Assembly (NCBI GenBank): GCA_038210595.1
Contig: JBBQWN010000001.1
Coordinates: forward strand, 62,001 to 126,000
Length of the DNA: 64,000 bases
Source of the DNA: Glacieibacterium sp038210595
GTDB taxonomy: Bacteria; Pseudomonadota; Alphaproteobacteria; Sphingomonadales; Sphingomonadaceae
Reading direction: 5' to 3'
Below the pieces are notes generated by a model that did not search any database, was not told where the DNA came from, and saw only the letters and a list, made by a program, of their open reading frames with translations. How positions within the stretch are numbered: position 1 is the stretch's first letter; each line of letters starts with the position of its first letter. Positions 53,777 through 61,794 of the stretch are shown in pieces. A program made the position numbers and the translations under genes.

Positions 53777-55732
53777 TTGACCGCCGAAATCGGCCAGTTC
53801 GCCTGCCTGCTGGCGCTGGCGCTGGCGTGTCTGCAATCGGTGCTGCCGATGGTCGGTGCAGCGCGCGGCGACCCGGCGCTGATGGCGTTCGGGCGTACGG
53901 CGGCACAGCTGCAGGGGCTGCTGTGTTTACTCGCCTTCGGAGCGCTGGCGCGATCGTTCGTGATGCAAGATTTCTCGGTGGCGCTGGTCGCCGAGCATTC
54001 GAACCTGACCCAGCCGGTGATTTACCGGTTCGCCGCGAGCTGGGGGAACCACGAGGGCTCGATGCTGCTGTGGGTGCTGATCCTGGCACTGTTCGGCGCT
54101 GGCCTGGCGACCTTCGGCGACGGCATCCGCGATGCGCTGCTGGCGCGCGCGCTTGCGGTGCAGGGTATGATCGGCGCGGCGTTCATGGCGTTCCTGGTGT
54201 TCACCTCGAACCCCTTCGCGCGGCTGAGCCCCGCTCCGTTCGACGGGCAGGAACTCAACCCGCTGCTTCAGGATCCGGGGTTGGTGCTGCATCCGCCGCT
54301 GCTCTACCTCGGCTATGTCGGTTTCTCGGTCGCATTCTCGTTTGCCGCGGCGGCGCTGATCGAAGGGCGGGTCGACGCGGCGTGGGCGCGCTGGGTGCGA
54401 CCGTGGATCCTTGCCGCCTGGGTATGTCTGACCGCCGGCATCTGCCTTGGCTCGTTCTGGGCCTATTACGAGCTTGGCTGGGGCGGTTGGTGGTTTTGGG
54501 ACCCTGTTGAAAATGCTAGCTTAATGCCGTGGTTGATGGGAACTGCGTTGTTGCACTCCGCACTTGTGCTGGAGCGGCGCGGGGCGTTGATCAGCTGGAC
54601 GGTGCTTTTATCCGTACTTACATTCTCGCTCAGCATGGTGGGGACGTTCGTGGTGCGGTCGGGCGTGCTGACCTCGGTGCATGCGTTTGCGGTGGATCCG
54701 GCGCGGGGGGTGTTCATCCTGGCGCTGCTGTGCGTGTCGACCGGCGCGGCGCTGGCGCTGTTCGCGTGGCGGGCACCGGCGATGAAGTCCGGCGCGCTGT
54801 TCGGCGCGGTCAGCCGGGAGGCCGGACTGACGCTCAACAACCTGTTCCTGATGGCGGCGACCGCGGTGGTGTTCCTGGGCACCTTCTACCCGATCATCAT
54901 GGAGGCGGTGAACGGCGACAAGATCTCGGTCGGGCCGCCTTATTACAACATCACCTTCGCGCCGGTGATGGGCGTGCTGCTGGTGCTGGTCACCTTCGGG
55001 CCGCTGCTGCAGTGGAAGCGCGACACCCTCAAGGCCCTGCTCGCCAAGGTGAAATGGCCGACGGTCGCGGCGCTGGGCACGGTCATCGCGGCGCTGCTGG
55101 TGCTGGGCCCGCAGCTGGTGCTGGCGGGCCTCGGCTTCGCGCTGGCGGCGTGGCTGGTCGCGGGCGCGGGCGTCGTGCTGGCGCGGCGCTGGCACGTCAT
55201 CCGGACGACGCCGATGAGCGTCTTCGGCATGGTGCTGGCGCACGCCGGGCTGGGCATCGCCTGCGCCGGGGTGACCGCGATGGGCAGTTTCGCCGAGTCG
55301 AAGGTGCTGGTCATGCGCGTCGGCGAGACCGCGACGATCGGCCCGAACCGCGTCACCCTGACCGGCGTCGGCGATGTCCAGGGCGTCAACTTCACCGCCA
55401 CCCGCGCGACCTTCAGCGCGCGCAACGGCAACACCATCCGCGACCTGGTGTCGGAGCGGCGCTTCTTCCCGAACAGCCGCAACCAGACCACCGAGGCCGG
55501 CATCGGCGGCGGCCTCCTCGGCAACGTCTATGTCGCGATCGGCGAGGTCAGCCCGCAAGGCGGCGTCACCGTGCGCCTGTATAACCACCCGCTGGTCGGC
55601 TGGATCTGGGGCGGCGTCATGATCATGGCGCTGGGCGGCATCGCCAGCCTGTCGGACCGGCGTTTCCGGCTGGGGGCGGCGAGCCCGGCGCGGGGGCCCT
55701 CGGCGCGGCCCGGACTGGTCCCGGCCGAATGA
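53777..55732 (+). CDS. ccmF: Cytochrome c heme lyase subunit CcmF
   Basis: 651 residues from a TTG with GGAGGG 9 bases before. Integral membrane protein with many helices that attaches heme to apocytochrome c with CcmH and CcmI. The WWD heme-handling motif WGGWWFWDPVENAS starts at residue 235. Codons from about 54485 to 54620 are unlike the rest of the gene (TTA, CTT, GTA, AAT, GCT, ACA). First gene of ccmFGHI; ATGA overlap with ccmG. ccmABCDE are not in the window. Confidence 0.96.
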   Translation: MTAEIGQFACLLALALACLQSVLPMVGAARGDPALMAFGRTAAQLQGLLCLLAFGALARSFVMQDFSVALVAEHSNLTQPVIYRFAASWGNHEGSMLLWVLILALFGAGLATFGDGIRDALLARALAVQGMIGAAFMAFLVFTSNPFARLSPAPFDGQELNPLLQDPGLVLHPPLLYLGYVGFSVAFSFAAAALIEGRVDAAWARWVRPWILAAWVCLTAGICLGSFWAYYELGWGGWWFWDPVENASLMPWLMGTALLHSALVLERRGALISWTVLLSVLTFSLSMVGTFVVRSGVLTSVHAFAVDPARGVFILALLCVSTGAALALFAWRAPAMKSGALFGAVSREAGLTLNNLFLMAATAVVFLGTFYPIIMEAVNGDKISVGPPYYNITFAPVMGVLLVLVTFGPLLQWKRDTLKALLAKVKWPTVAALGTVIAALLVLGPQLVLAGLGFALAAWLVAGAGVVLARRWHVIRTTPMSVFGMVLAHAGLGIACAGVTAMGSFAESKVLVMRVGETATIGPNRVTLTGVGDVQGVNFTATRATFSARNGNTIRDLVSERRFFPNSRNQTTEAGIGGGLLGNVYVAIGEVSPQGGVTVRLYNHPLVGWIWGGVMIMALGGIASLSDRRFRLGAASPARGPSARPGLVPAE

Positions 55733-56262
55733 GCCGCTGGCTGTTCGTCCTGCCGATCGTGCTGTTCGCCGGGCTGATCGCGGCGTTCGGCATCGGGCTG
55801 ACCAAAGATCCGAGCGCGATTCCGTCGCAGCTGATCGACCGGCCGCTGCCGACGTTCGCCCTGCCCGGCCTGACCGCCGATGCGCCCGGCCTTGCCAGCC
55901 ATCAGCTGACCGGGCGGCCGCAGCTGCTCAACGTCTTCGCCTCGTGGTGCGCCGCCTGCCCGCAGGAGCATCCGATGCTGACCCGCATCGCCGCCGAAGG
56001 CATCACCGTCAACGGCATCGACTGGAAGGACCAGCCCGCCGACGGCTCGGCCTGGCTGGCACGGCTGGGCAATCCCTATGCCCGGGTCGGCAGCGATCCC
56101 GGCGCGCGCACCGGCATCGACCTGGGCGTCACCGGCGTGCCCGAAACCTTCGTCGTCGATAAGCGCGGCCGCGTCCGCTACAAGCAGATCGGCCCGATCG
56201 ACGCGGAAGCGTGGGAAACCGTGCTGAAACCGATGCTGGCGAAGCTGGCGGCGGAGGCGTGA
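55729..56262 (+). CDS. ccmG: Thiol:disulfide interchange protein CcmG/DsbE
   Basis: 177 residues. One N-terminal membrane helix, then a periplasmic thioredoxin fold with the redox motif WCAACP (Cys74, Cys77) and cis-proline in GVPETFVV. Reduces apocytochrome c or CcmH cysteines before heme attachment. Overlaps ccmF by 4 bp and ccmH by one base (TGATG). Confidence 0.95.
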   Translation: MSRWLFVLPIVLFAGLIAAFGIGLTKDPSAIPSQLIDRPLPTFALPGLTADAPGLASHQLTGRPQLLNVFASWCAACPQEHPMLTRIAAEGITVNGIDWKDQPADGSAWLARLGNPYARVGSDPGARTGIDLGVTGVPETFVVDKRGRVRYKQIGPIDAEAWETVLKPMLAKLAAEA

Positions 56263-56825
56263 TGCGCGCCCGGCTCGGCTGGCGCCTCGCACCCACCCCT
56301 AACCCCTCCCTTGCAGGGAGGGGAACCCGCGCGCCCGAACGACTCCCCTCCCTCTTCAGGGAGGGGTTGGTGGGTGCGAGCGCAGCGAGCCTGCTGCTCC
56401 TCCTCGCCGCCCCGGCGCTCGCCGTGCTGCCCTCCGAACAGCTGTCCGACCCGGTGCTGGAGGCCCGCGCCCGCGACATCAGCCGGGAACTGCGCTGCGT
56501 CGTCTGCCAGAACCAGTCGATCGACGACAGCGACGCGCCGCTGGCCCACGACCTGCGGGTCATCGTCCGCGAGCAGCTGCGGCTCGGCAAGTCCGACGAA
56601 CAGGCGAAGCAGTATCTGGTCAGCCGCTACGGCACCTATGTCCTGCTGCGGCCGCCGCTGAGGCCCGACACCTGGCTGCTGTGGCTGGGGCCGTTCGCGG
56701 CGCTGGGGCTGGGCGGGGTCGGTGTCTTCGCCTATCTGCGCAGCCGCAAGGGCGGTGCGCCGGTGCCGCTGACCGACGACGAGGCGGCGCGGCTCGACGC
56801 GCTGATCGAGCAGGATTCGCATTGA
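56262..56825 (+). CDS. ccmH: Cytochrome c biogenesis protein CcmH, with inserted palindrome
   Basis: 187 residues. The redox motif LRCVVCQNQSI (Cys79, Cys82) and the following SDDSDAPLAHDLR-type segment mark CcmH/CycL, which reduces the cytochrome c heme-site disulfide; a C-terminal helix (about 132-152) anchors it. The N-terminus is abnormal: between the start and the hydrophobic signal core (LLLLLAAPALA) lie about 30 residues encoded by a palindromic repeat element. The signal would then have an extended, charged n-region. The reading frame is kept. Confidence 0.92.
   Translation: MRARLGWRLAPTPNPSLAGRGTRAPERLPSLFREGLVGASAASLLLLLAAPALAVLPSEQLSDPVLEARARDISRELRCVVCQNQSIDDSDAPLAHDLRVIVREQLRLGKSDEQAKQYLVSRYGTYVLLRPPLRPDTWLLWLGPFAALGLGGVGVFAYLRSRKGGAPVPLTDDEAARLDALIEQDSH
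56286..56380. repeat. Palindromic repeat element inside ccmH
   Basis: 95-bp element whose two ends are inverted copies (CTCGCACCCACCC and its complement GGTGGGTGCGAG) and whose body holds two hairpins with identical stems CCCCTCCC/GGGAGGGG (56303-56323 and 56345-56366). It resembles the intergenic palindromes common in alphaproteobacteria, but sits in coding sequence. Confidence 0.85.
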
Positions 56826-56838
56826 ACAGGGTTGCCAA

Positions 56839-58005
56839 TTGATCTGGTTGTGGGCGGTGCTGACGGTGATCGTCGGCGTGGTGGCGGCGGCGCTGACGGT
56901 GCCGCTGGTGCGGCGGCACGAGGCGCGGCCGGGGAACCGGGGCGCGGCGGCGGCGGCGCTGGCCGACAGCCTTGCCGACATCGACGCGCAGGCGGCCCAG
57001 GGCGCGGTCGGTGCGGCCGAGGCGGACGCGCTGCGGATCGAGGCGAAGCGCCGGATGCTGGGCGCGGCGCGTGTGCCGGACCCGGTCGCGCGGCCGCTCG
57101 GCAGCGCGGCGCTGGGGCGGCTGGCGATCGGGCTGGCGGCGTTCGTCGCGGTCGCGGCGACCGGCCTCTACACGACGCTCGGCCGGCCCGACCTGGCCGT
57201 CGAGGCCCCCGCCGCCGGGGCCGGCGCGGCCGCGACCGGACAGCCGGACGGCGCGCAGATCGCGTCGATGATCGCCCAGCTGGAAAAGCGCATGGCCGAC
57301 AATCCGGGCGATGCCGAGGGCTGGCGGATGCTCGGCTGGTCGTATTTCCAGACCCAGCGTTACGGCGAGGCGGCGACCGCCTATGCCAAGGCGGTCAAGC
57401 TGGCACCGACCGGCCCGGGCTTTGCCAGTGCGTACGGCGAGGCGCTGGTCCAGGCGGCGAGCGGTGTCGTCAGCCCGGCGGCACGCGCGCAGTTCGATGC
57501 GGCGCGCGCGCTCGACCCCGCCGACCCCCGCGCCCGCTATTTCATCGGCGTGTCGAAGGAACAGGCGGGCGACCACAAGGGTGCGCTCGACGAGTGGCTG
57601 GCGCTGCTGAAGGACGGCCCCGCCGACGCGCCGTGGGCGCCCGAGCTGCGCCGCGTCGTCGCCGAGACCTCCAAGGGCGCCGGCATCGATGTATCGGCCC
57701 GCCTGCCCGCCGCGCCGGCGCTGACTACCGCCCCCACCCCGAGCGCCGAACAGGTGCAGGCGGTGCAGGCGATGGCCCCGGGCGACCAGCAGGCAATGAT
57801 CCGCGGCATGGTCGACGGCCTGGCGGCCAAGCTGAAAGCCAACCCCAAAGACCCGCAGGGCTGGGTCCGCCTGATCCGCGCCCGCATGGTGCTGGGCGAC
57901 AAGGCGGCGGCAACGCAGGCCAGGGCGGACGCGCTGGCGGCGCTGAAGGGCGACGCGGCGGGGACCGCGGCGGTCGAACAGGGGGCGGCGGCGTCGGGGA
58001 TCTAG
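56839..58005 (+). CDS. ccmI: Cytochrome c maturation TPR protein CcmI
   Basis: 388 residues from a TTG. Two membrane helices (about 1-20 and 95-115) bracket a cytoplasmic leucine-zipper-like loop; the periplasmic part has TPRs (WRMLGWSYFQTQRYGEA, ARYFIGVSKEQAGDHKGA) that hold apocytochrome c for the CcmFH lyase. Last gene of ccmFGHI, 13 bases after ccmH. Confidence 0.93.
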   Translation: MIWLWAVLTVIVGVVAAALTVPLVRRHEARPGNRGAAAAALADSLADIDAQAAQGAVGAAEADALRIEAKRRMLGAARVPDPVARPLGSAALGRLAIGLAAFVAVAATGLYTTLGRPDLAVEAPAAGAGAAATGQPDGAQIASMIAQLEKRMADNPGDAEGWRMLGWSYFQTQRYGEAATAYAKAVKLAPTGPGFASAYGEALVQAASGVVSPAARAQFDAARALDPADPRARYFIGVSKEQAGDHKGALDEWLALLKDGPADAPWAPELRRVVAETSKGAGIDVSARLPAAPALTTAPTPSAEQVQAVQAMAPGDQQAMIRGMVDGLAAKLKANPKDPQGWVRLIRARMVLGDKAAATQARADALAALKGDAAGTAAVEQGAAASGI

Positions 58006-58044
58006 TCCCCCGCAACGCGCTGCGTCCGGTGGCGCGGGCGCCGG

Positions 58045-58434
58045 CTAACCCAGCGCCGCGAGTTGCTCGCCCATCAGGCGGTGGAGGAGGTTGATCGCCT
58101 TCAGCGGCCGGACCATGACCTTGAAGTGGATGATCTGGCCGGCGGCGTCCCAGCGGATGATGTCGACGCCGTTCAGGGCGATGCCGTCGATGACGTTCTC
58201 GAACTCCAGCACGGCGCTGTCCGCCGCCAGCCATTCGCCGGTGTAGCGGAAGCCGGGGCCGCCGAGCACCTGTTCGGCGCTGGCGAGGTATTTCCAGACC
58301 AGGTCGCGGCCGCGCTGCGGGGTGTGGACGACCGGGCTTTCGAAGACCGCGTCCGCGGCGATCATGGCGCGCAGCGCGGCGAGATCGTGGCTCCGCATGT
58401 AATCGTACCAGCGGGCGAGCGGAGCGAAGGTCAT
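58045..58434 (-). CDS. NTF2/SnoaL-like protein
   Basis: 129 residues, or 136 if the ATG at 58455 is used. A cone-shaped alpha+beta NTF2-like fold is suggested by the helix RWYDYMRSHDLAALRAMIA, then FESPVVHTPQRGR and strands ending FENVIDGIALNGVDIIRWD. This superfamily includes steroid isomerases, hydrolases and polyketide cyclases as well as non-enzymes. It is divergent from the HTH gene, and both starts flank the same palindrome. Confidence 0.78.
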   Translation of the reverse strand: MTFAPLARWYDYMRSHDLAALRAMIAADAVFESPVVHTPQRGRDLVWKYLASAEQVLGGPGFRYTGEWLAADSAVLEFENVIDGIALNGVDIIRWDAAGQIIHFKVMVRPLKAINLLHRLMGEQLAALG

Positions 58435-58462
58435 CCGGGCAGCGTATCGAAGCATGGGCGGC

Positions 58463-58491
58463 TTGACAAACTAACCTGTTTGGCACATAGG
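58463..58491 (+). promoter_or_regulatory. Promoter with palindromic operator, probably leaderless
   Basis: TTGACA (58463-58468), 17-base spacer and CATAGG (58486-58491). Within the spacer CAAAC and GTTTG form a palindrome with a 6-base centre. The start site predicted 7 bases after the -10 would coincide with the ATG at 58498, so the mRNA would be leaderless. Confidence 0.6.
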
Positions 58492-58497
58492 CGACGG

Positions 58498-59079
58498 ATG
58501 CCGCAGCCCGGACTCCACGCCATGAACGACGCCGGCTGCCGCCGCGCCTTCATCGCCGCGCTTTACGAATACCGCAGCATCAACCGGGCGATCAAGGCAA
58601 CGGGGCTGGAGAAGAAGCGGCTGTACGAGGCGAAATACTGGTATCCGTGCTTCGGCTCACACTGGGATGCGATCATCGGCGTGACCGCGGCATGGCGCAA
58701 GTTGCCGCGGGCGTCGCCGAAGCAGGGCTGGGAGGGACGGGTCATCAATGCGGTCGCGGTGACCGGCAATCTGACCCGCGCCGCAGCGCTTGCCGGCATC
58801 TCGCTGCGGGCCGTCAACCGCCGCCGGTCGACGGACAGGGAGTTTGCCTATATGGTTTACCTGGCCAAGCAGGAGGGCATCGACTCGACGCTGTTCGAGC
58901 GCGCCGGGAGCGATCCCGGCGCAGCGGTCCGCCTGCTGGGCATCCTGGAGCACGGCGCGCGGCGGCCACGCTTCACCGGTTACTGGAAGAACGGTGCGCC
59001 TGCCCCGCCCAAGCGCACGCCGAAACCGCGGGTCAGCGGTTCGCCGCCTCGGGCTGCTGGACCGACGGGGCCTGGTTGA
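58498..59079 (+). CDS. Putative DNA-binding protein with two HTH-like segments
   Basis: 193 residues; an ATG at 58522 is an alternative start. Two segments look like helix-turn-helix units: RSINRAIKATGLEKKRLYEA (about 24-43) and GNLTRAAALAGISLRAVNRR (about 87-106), the latter in the style of transposase or terminase small-subunit HTHs. The C-terminal 30 residues are proline-rich and basic. No regulator family is recognised. The palindrome in its promoter suggests self-control or control by a TetR-like protein. Its 3' end overlaps a small antisense gene by 47 bases. Confidence 0.65.
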   Translation: MPQPGLHAMNDAGCRRAFIAALYEYRSINRAIKATGLEKKRLYEAKYWYPCFGSHWDAIIGVTAAWRKLPRASPKQGWEGRVINAVAVTGNLTRAAALAGISLRAVNRRRSTDREFAYMVYLAKQEGIDSTLFERAGSDPGAAVRLLGILEHGARRPRFTGYWKNGAPAPPKRTPKPRVSGSPPRAAGPTGPG

Positions 59080-59194
59080 CGACGCTGGGGTTGACCCGGT
59101 CGCGCCAGGTCTGGGTCGAGACGGCGACGACGAACACCACCACCGCGGCAATGACGAGGATGACCAGCATCGGGCCCTTGTTGCGAACTTGCAT
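59033..59194 (-). CDS. 53-residue single-pass membrane protein
   Basis: Short open frame: MQVRNKGP, a hydrophobic helix (about 9-25, LVILVIAAVVVFVVAV), then a polar Gln/Pro/Asn tail. AAGGAT lies about 10 bases before the ATG. The positive-inside rule predicts a cytoplasmic N-terminus. It overlaps the end of the HTH gene on the opposite strand. No family recognised; the size, ribosome site and clean membrane helix support it. Confidence 0.6.
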   Translation of the reverse strand: MQVRNKGPMLVILVIAAVVVFVVAVSTQTWRDRVNPSVVNQAPSVQQPEAANR

Positions 59195-59283
59195 CGGCGA
59201 AATATCCTTCTGCCGACCCTAACGGCTGGCGGCGGCGGACGGATGCATGGCGCGGCGGCGCGCGGCGCGCTAGGCTGGCGCTG

Positions 59284-59709
59284 ATGTTCATCGCGATCAC
59301 CGATACCGTGTCCGTCGCCGGGCAGGTCGCCCCCGCCGATATCGCTGCCGCCGCGGCGGCGGGGTTCGTCCATGTCGTCAACAACCGCCCCGACGGCGAG
59401 GCCTGGGGCCAGCCCGACGGCAGCGCGGTGGCCGCCGCCTGCGCCGAGATGGGCCTCGACTACGACGCGATCCCCATCGACCACACCGGCTTTTCGACCC
59501 CGCAGGTCGAGGCGATGGCGGCCGTGCTGAACGGCGCGACCGGCAAGGTGCTGGCGTTCTGCCGGTCGGGCACGCGCTCGGCGAACCTGTGGGCGCTGGC
59601 CGAGGCGTGGCGGGGCGGCGACCCGGACGCGATCGTCGCGGCAGCGGCGGCGGCGCGTTATGACGTGTCGGGGCTGCTCCCGACCCTGCACCGGCTGGCG
59701 GCGCGGTGA
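59284..59709 (+). CDS. TIGR01244 family phosphatase/sulfurtransferase-like protein
   Basis: 141 residues. Active-site loop FCRSGTRS (Cys93 to Arg98), with VNNRPDGEAWGQP and DYDAIPIDHTGF before it, is the TIGR01244 (DUF442) signature, shared by the N-terminal domain of beta-lactamase-like hydrolases such as Blh. Members are placed near rhodanese and dual-specificity phosphatase folds; substrate unknown. Followed by a GTGA overlap. Confidence 0.9.
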   Translation: MFIAITDTVSVAGQVAPADIAAAAAAGFVHVVNNRPDGEAWGQPDGSAVAAACAEMGLDYDAIPIDHTGFSTPQVEAMAAVLNGATGKVLAFCRSGTRSANLWALAEAWRGGDPDAIVAAAAAARYDVSGLLPTLHRLAAR

Positions 59710-60056
59710 CGCTGTTCCTGGCCTCGCTGGCGGCGATCGCGCTGCTGGTTGCGCTGTGCTGGGTGCTGGGCTTCCGGGGCACGCCGGTGCTCGCCGATGC
59801 AGCCGCCGCCGAGCGGATCGCGGACGCCGCACTGACCGGGTTCCGCGCCGCCGAGGTGGCACTGGCGGCGGGCGGGCACGGCGCGCTGCTGAAGGGCCGT
59901 GACGGCCGGCTGGTCGCGGTGCGCCCGGTCGGCGACCGCTGGCTGGTGCGCGAGGTCGGCGGCGTGCGCGCCGAGGCGGGGCGCATCATGCTGCCGCGCG
60001 AGCCCGGCGCCGCGGCGTTCAGCCTCGATCTCGGCGGCGTGCCGGCATGGCTGTGA
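59706..60056 (+). CDS. Membrane-anchored protein of unknown function
   Basis: 116 residues. An N-terminal helix (about 3-22) is followed by an Ala-rich helix and beta strands (LLKGRDGRLVAVRPVGDRWLVREVGG). Starts with GTG inside the previous stop and ends 10 bases inside the sterol-desaturase gene, so it belongs to that chain. No family recognised. Confidence 0.72.
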   Translation: MTLFLASLAAIALLVALCWVLGFRGTPVLADAAAAERIADAALTGFRAAEVALAAGGHGALLKGRDGRLVAVRPVGDRWLVREVGGVRAEAGRIMLPREPGAAAFSLDLGGVPAWL

Positions 60057-60970
60057 GCCTGCCCAACGTCGTCGCGGTGGCGACGCCGGGCTTCGTCGCG
60101 CTGGTCGCGCTGGAGATGCTGCTGGTGCGGCGGACCGGGCGCGGGGCGTACGACTGGCGCGACGCCGCGACCTCGCTGACGCTCGGGCTGGGCAGTACGG
60201 TGGCGGGGCTGCTGGCGGGCGGGCTGATCGCGGCGGCGTACAATGCCGCGTTCGGGTTCCGCCTGTTCGACATTCCCGTCGCCTGGTGGTCGGGGGCGCT
60301 GTGCTTCGTGCTGTACGATCTCGCCTACTACTGGTTTCACCGCACCGCGCACCGGGTGCGCTGGTTCTGGGCGGGGCATGTCGTCCACCATTCGAGCCAG
60401 CACTATAATTTGACCACCGCGCTCAGGCAGACCTGGACCGGCGCGCTGGCGCTGAGCTTCGTCTTCTACCTGCCGCTGTTCGTGCTGGGGTTTCCGCCCG
60501 CGCTGGTGCTGTTCGTCGGCGGGCTGAACCTCGTCTACCAGTTCTGGATCCACACCGAGCTGATCGGGCGGCTGCCCGGCGCCATCGAGGCGGTGATGAA
60601 CACGCCTTCGCACCACCGTGTCCACCACGGCAGCAACCCGCGCTACCTCGACCGCAATTTCGCCGGCGTGTTCATCGTCTGGGACCGGCTGTTCGGCACC
60701 TTCGAGCCCGAGGACGTGGCCGAGCCGGTGCGCTATGGGCTCGTCCACAACCTGCCCGGCTTCAATCCGCTGTGGGCGGCGTTCCACGAATGGGCCGGCA
60801 TCGCCCGCGACGTGGCGCGGCCGGGCGGCTGGCGGGCGCGCTGGCAGCGGCTGGCCGGGCCGCCGGGCTGGAGCAGCGGCGACACCGCGCAGGCCATCCG
60901 CGAACGCTGGGACGTTGCAAATACGGCACCGACGGAACGGAAATCGCAGGCGGGAGTCTTGGCTGAATAG
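60047..60970 (+). CDS. Sterol desaturase family (fatty acid hydroxylase) protein
   Basis: 307 residues. Integral membrane di-iron enzyme family; the eight-histidine signature is complete: HRTAH, HVVHHSSQH and HHRVHH with SHH before it. Such proteins hydroxylate or desaturate sterols, carotenoids or fatty acids using oxygen. Bacterial members act on lipids or hopanoids; the substrate here is unknown. Overlaps the preceding gene by 10 bases. Confidence 0.93.
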   Translation: MAVSLPNVVAVATPGFVALVALEMLLVRRTGRGAYDWRDAATSLTLGLGSTVAGLLAGGLIAAAYNAAFGFRLFDIPVAWWSGALCFVLYDLAYYWFHRTAHRVRWFWAGHVVHHSSQHYNLTTALRQTWTGALALSFVFYLPLFVLGFPPALVLFVGGLNLVYQFWIHTELIGRLPGAIEAVMNTPSHHRVHHGSNPRYLDRNFAGVFIVWDRLFGTFEPEDVAEPVRYGLVHNLPGFNPLWAAFHEWAGIARDVARPGGWRARWQRLAGPPGWSSGDTAQAIRERWDVANTAPTERKSQAGVLAE

Positions 60971-60987
60971 TCAGCGAGGACAGCATC

Positions 60988-61698
60988 ATGGCCACGAAAG
61001 CCCCGACCAAGCCTGCCGCCCGGAAAGCCCCCGCGGCCAAGTCCGCCGCCACCAAGCCCGCCGCCGCCAAGCCCGCAGCCAAGGCCCCGACGCGCAAGCC
61101 CGCGGCGCCGAAGCCCGCGATCGAGTCCGCCGCCGTCGCCATCGCCGCCGCGCCGATCAAGGCGACGACCCCCAAGGCCGCGCCGCCGTCGAAGATGAAG
61201 ACCGCCGCGACCGCGCTGACCCCCGACCCGTCGGCGGTCGCGATGCTGAAGGAAGACCACCGCGCGGTGTCGGCGCTGTTCAAGGAGTTCAAGGACGCGG
61301 CGCCCAGGCGCAAGCTGGAGATCGCCCGCCAGACCAGCACGATGCTGAAGGTCCACACCGCGATCGAGGAGGAGATCTTCTACCCCGCGATCAAGGCGCG
61401 GATCGAGGACGACATGGTCAACGAGGCGGTCGTCGAGCACGCATCCGCCAAGGACCTGATCGCGCAGATCGACGGCATGACCGGCAGCGAGGAGCTGTTC
61501 AGCGCCAAGGTGACCGTCTTGAGCGAACTGATCGAGCACCACGTCAAGGAGGAGGAGGCCGAGATGTTCAAGCAGGCCAAGGCCGCCGACGTCGACCTCG
61601 AGGCGCTCGGCGACCGCATGGCGGCGCGCAAGGCCGAGCTGGAAAAGGACAAGACCTTCGCCGTGACCGGCTGGCTGAAAGGCCTGACCGGGCGCTAA
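60988..61698 (+). CDS. Histone-H1-like tail fused to hemerythrin domain
   Basis: 236 residues. Residues 1-80 are Ala/Lys/Pro repeats (AKPAA-type), as in histone H1-like or PhaF-like proteins; residues 84-190 form an HHE hemerythrin four-helix bundle with iron ligands in EDHRAV, HTAIEEEIFYP, VEHASA and EHHVKEEE. Hemerythrins bind oxygen or NO at a di-iron centre. The basic tail would bind DNA, polyanions or granules; the combination is unusual. GAGG precedes the ATG. A palindromic element follows. Confidence 0.88.
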   Translation: MATKAPTKPAARKAPAAKSAATKPAAAKPAAKAPTRKPAAPKPAIESAAVAIAAAPIKATTPKAAPPSKMKTAATALTPDPSAVAMLKEDHRAVSALFKEFKDAAPRRKLEIARQTSTMLKVHTAIEEEIFYPAIKARIEDDMVNEAVVEHASAKDLIAQIDGMTGSEELFSAKVTVLSELIEHHVKEEEAEMFKQAKAADVDLEALGDRMAARKAELEKDKTFAVTGWLKGLTGR

Positions 61699-61707
61699 AT
61701 CCTCTGT

Positions 61708-61784
61708 CGTCACCCCCGCGCAAGCGGGACCCATCAGCCCGCGTGTTTGTGGTTATGGGCGCCGGCCCGCGCGGGATGATGCGA
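61708..61784. repeat. Intergenic palindromic repeat element
   Basis: Two complementary halves, CGTCACCCCCGCG with CAAGCGGGACCCATC on the left and ATGGGCGCC with GCGCGGGATGATGCG on the right, form an extended hairpin. This is the common CCCGCG...GGGA palindrome family of alphaproteobacterial intergenic regions, here between two convergent genes. Confidence 0.8.
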
Positions 61785-61794
61785 ACGGCCCGGT

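Noticed and set aside
56286..56380. CRISPR-like repeats
   Set aside because: The repeats are inverted hairpins rather than direct repeats with spacers, and no cas genes are near.
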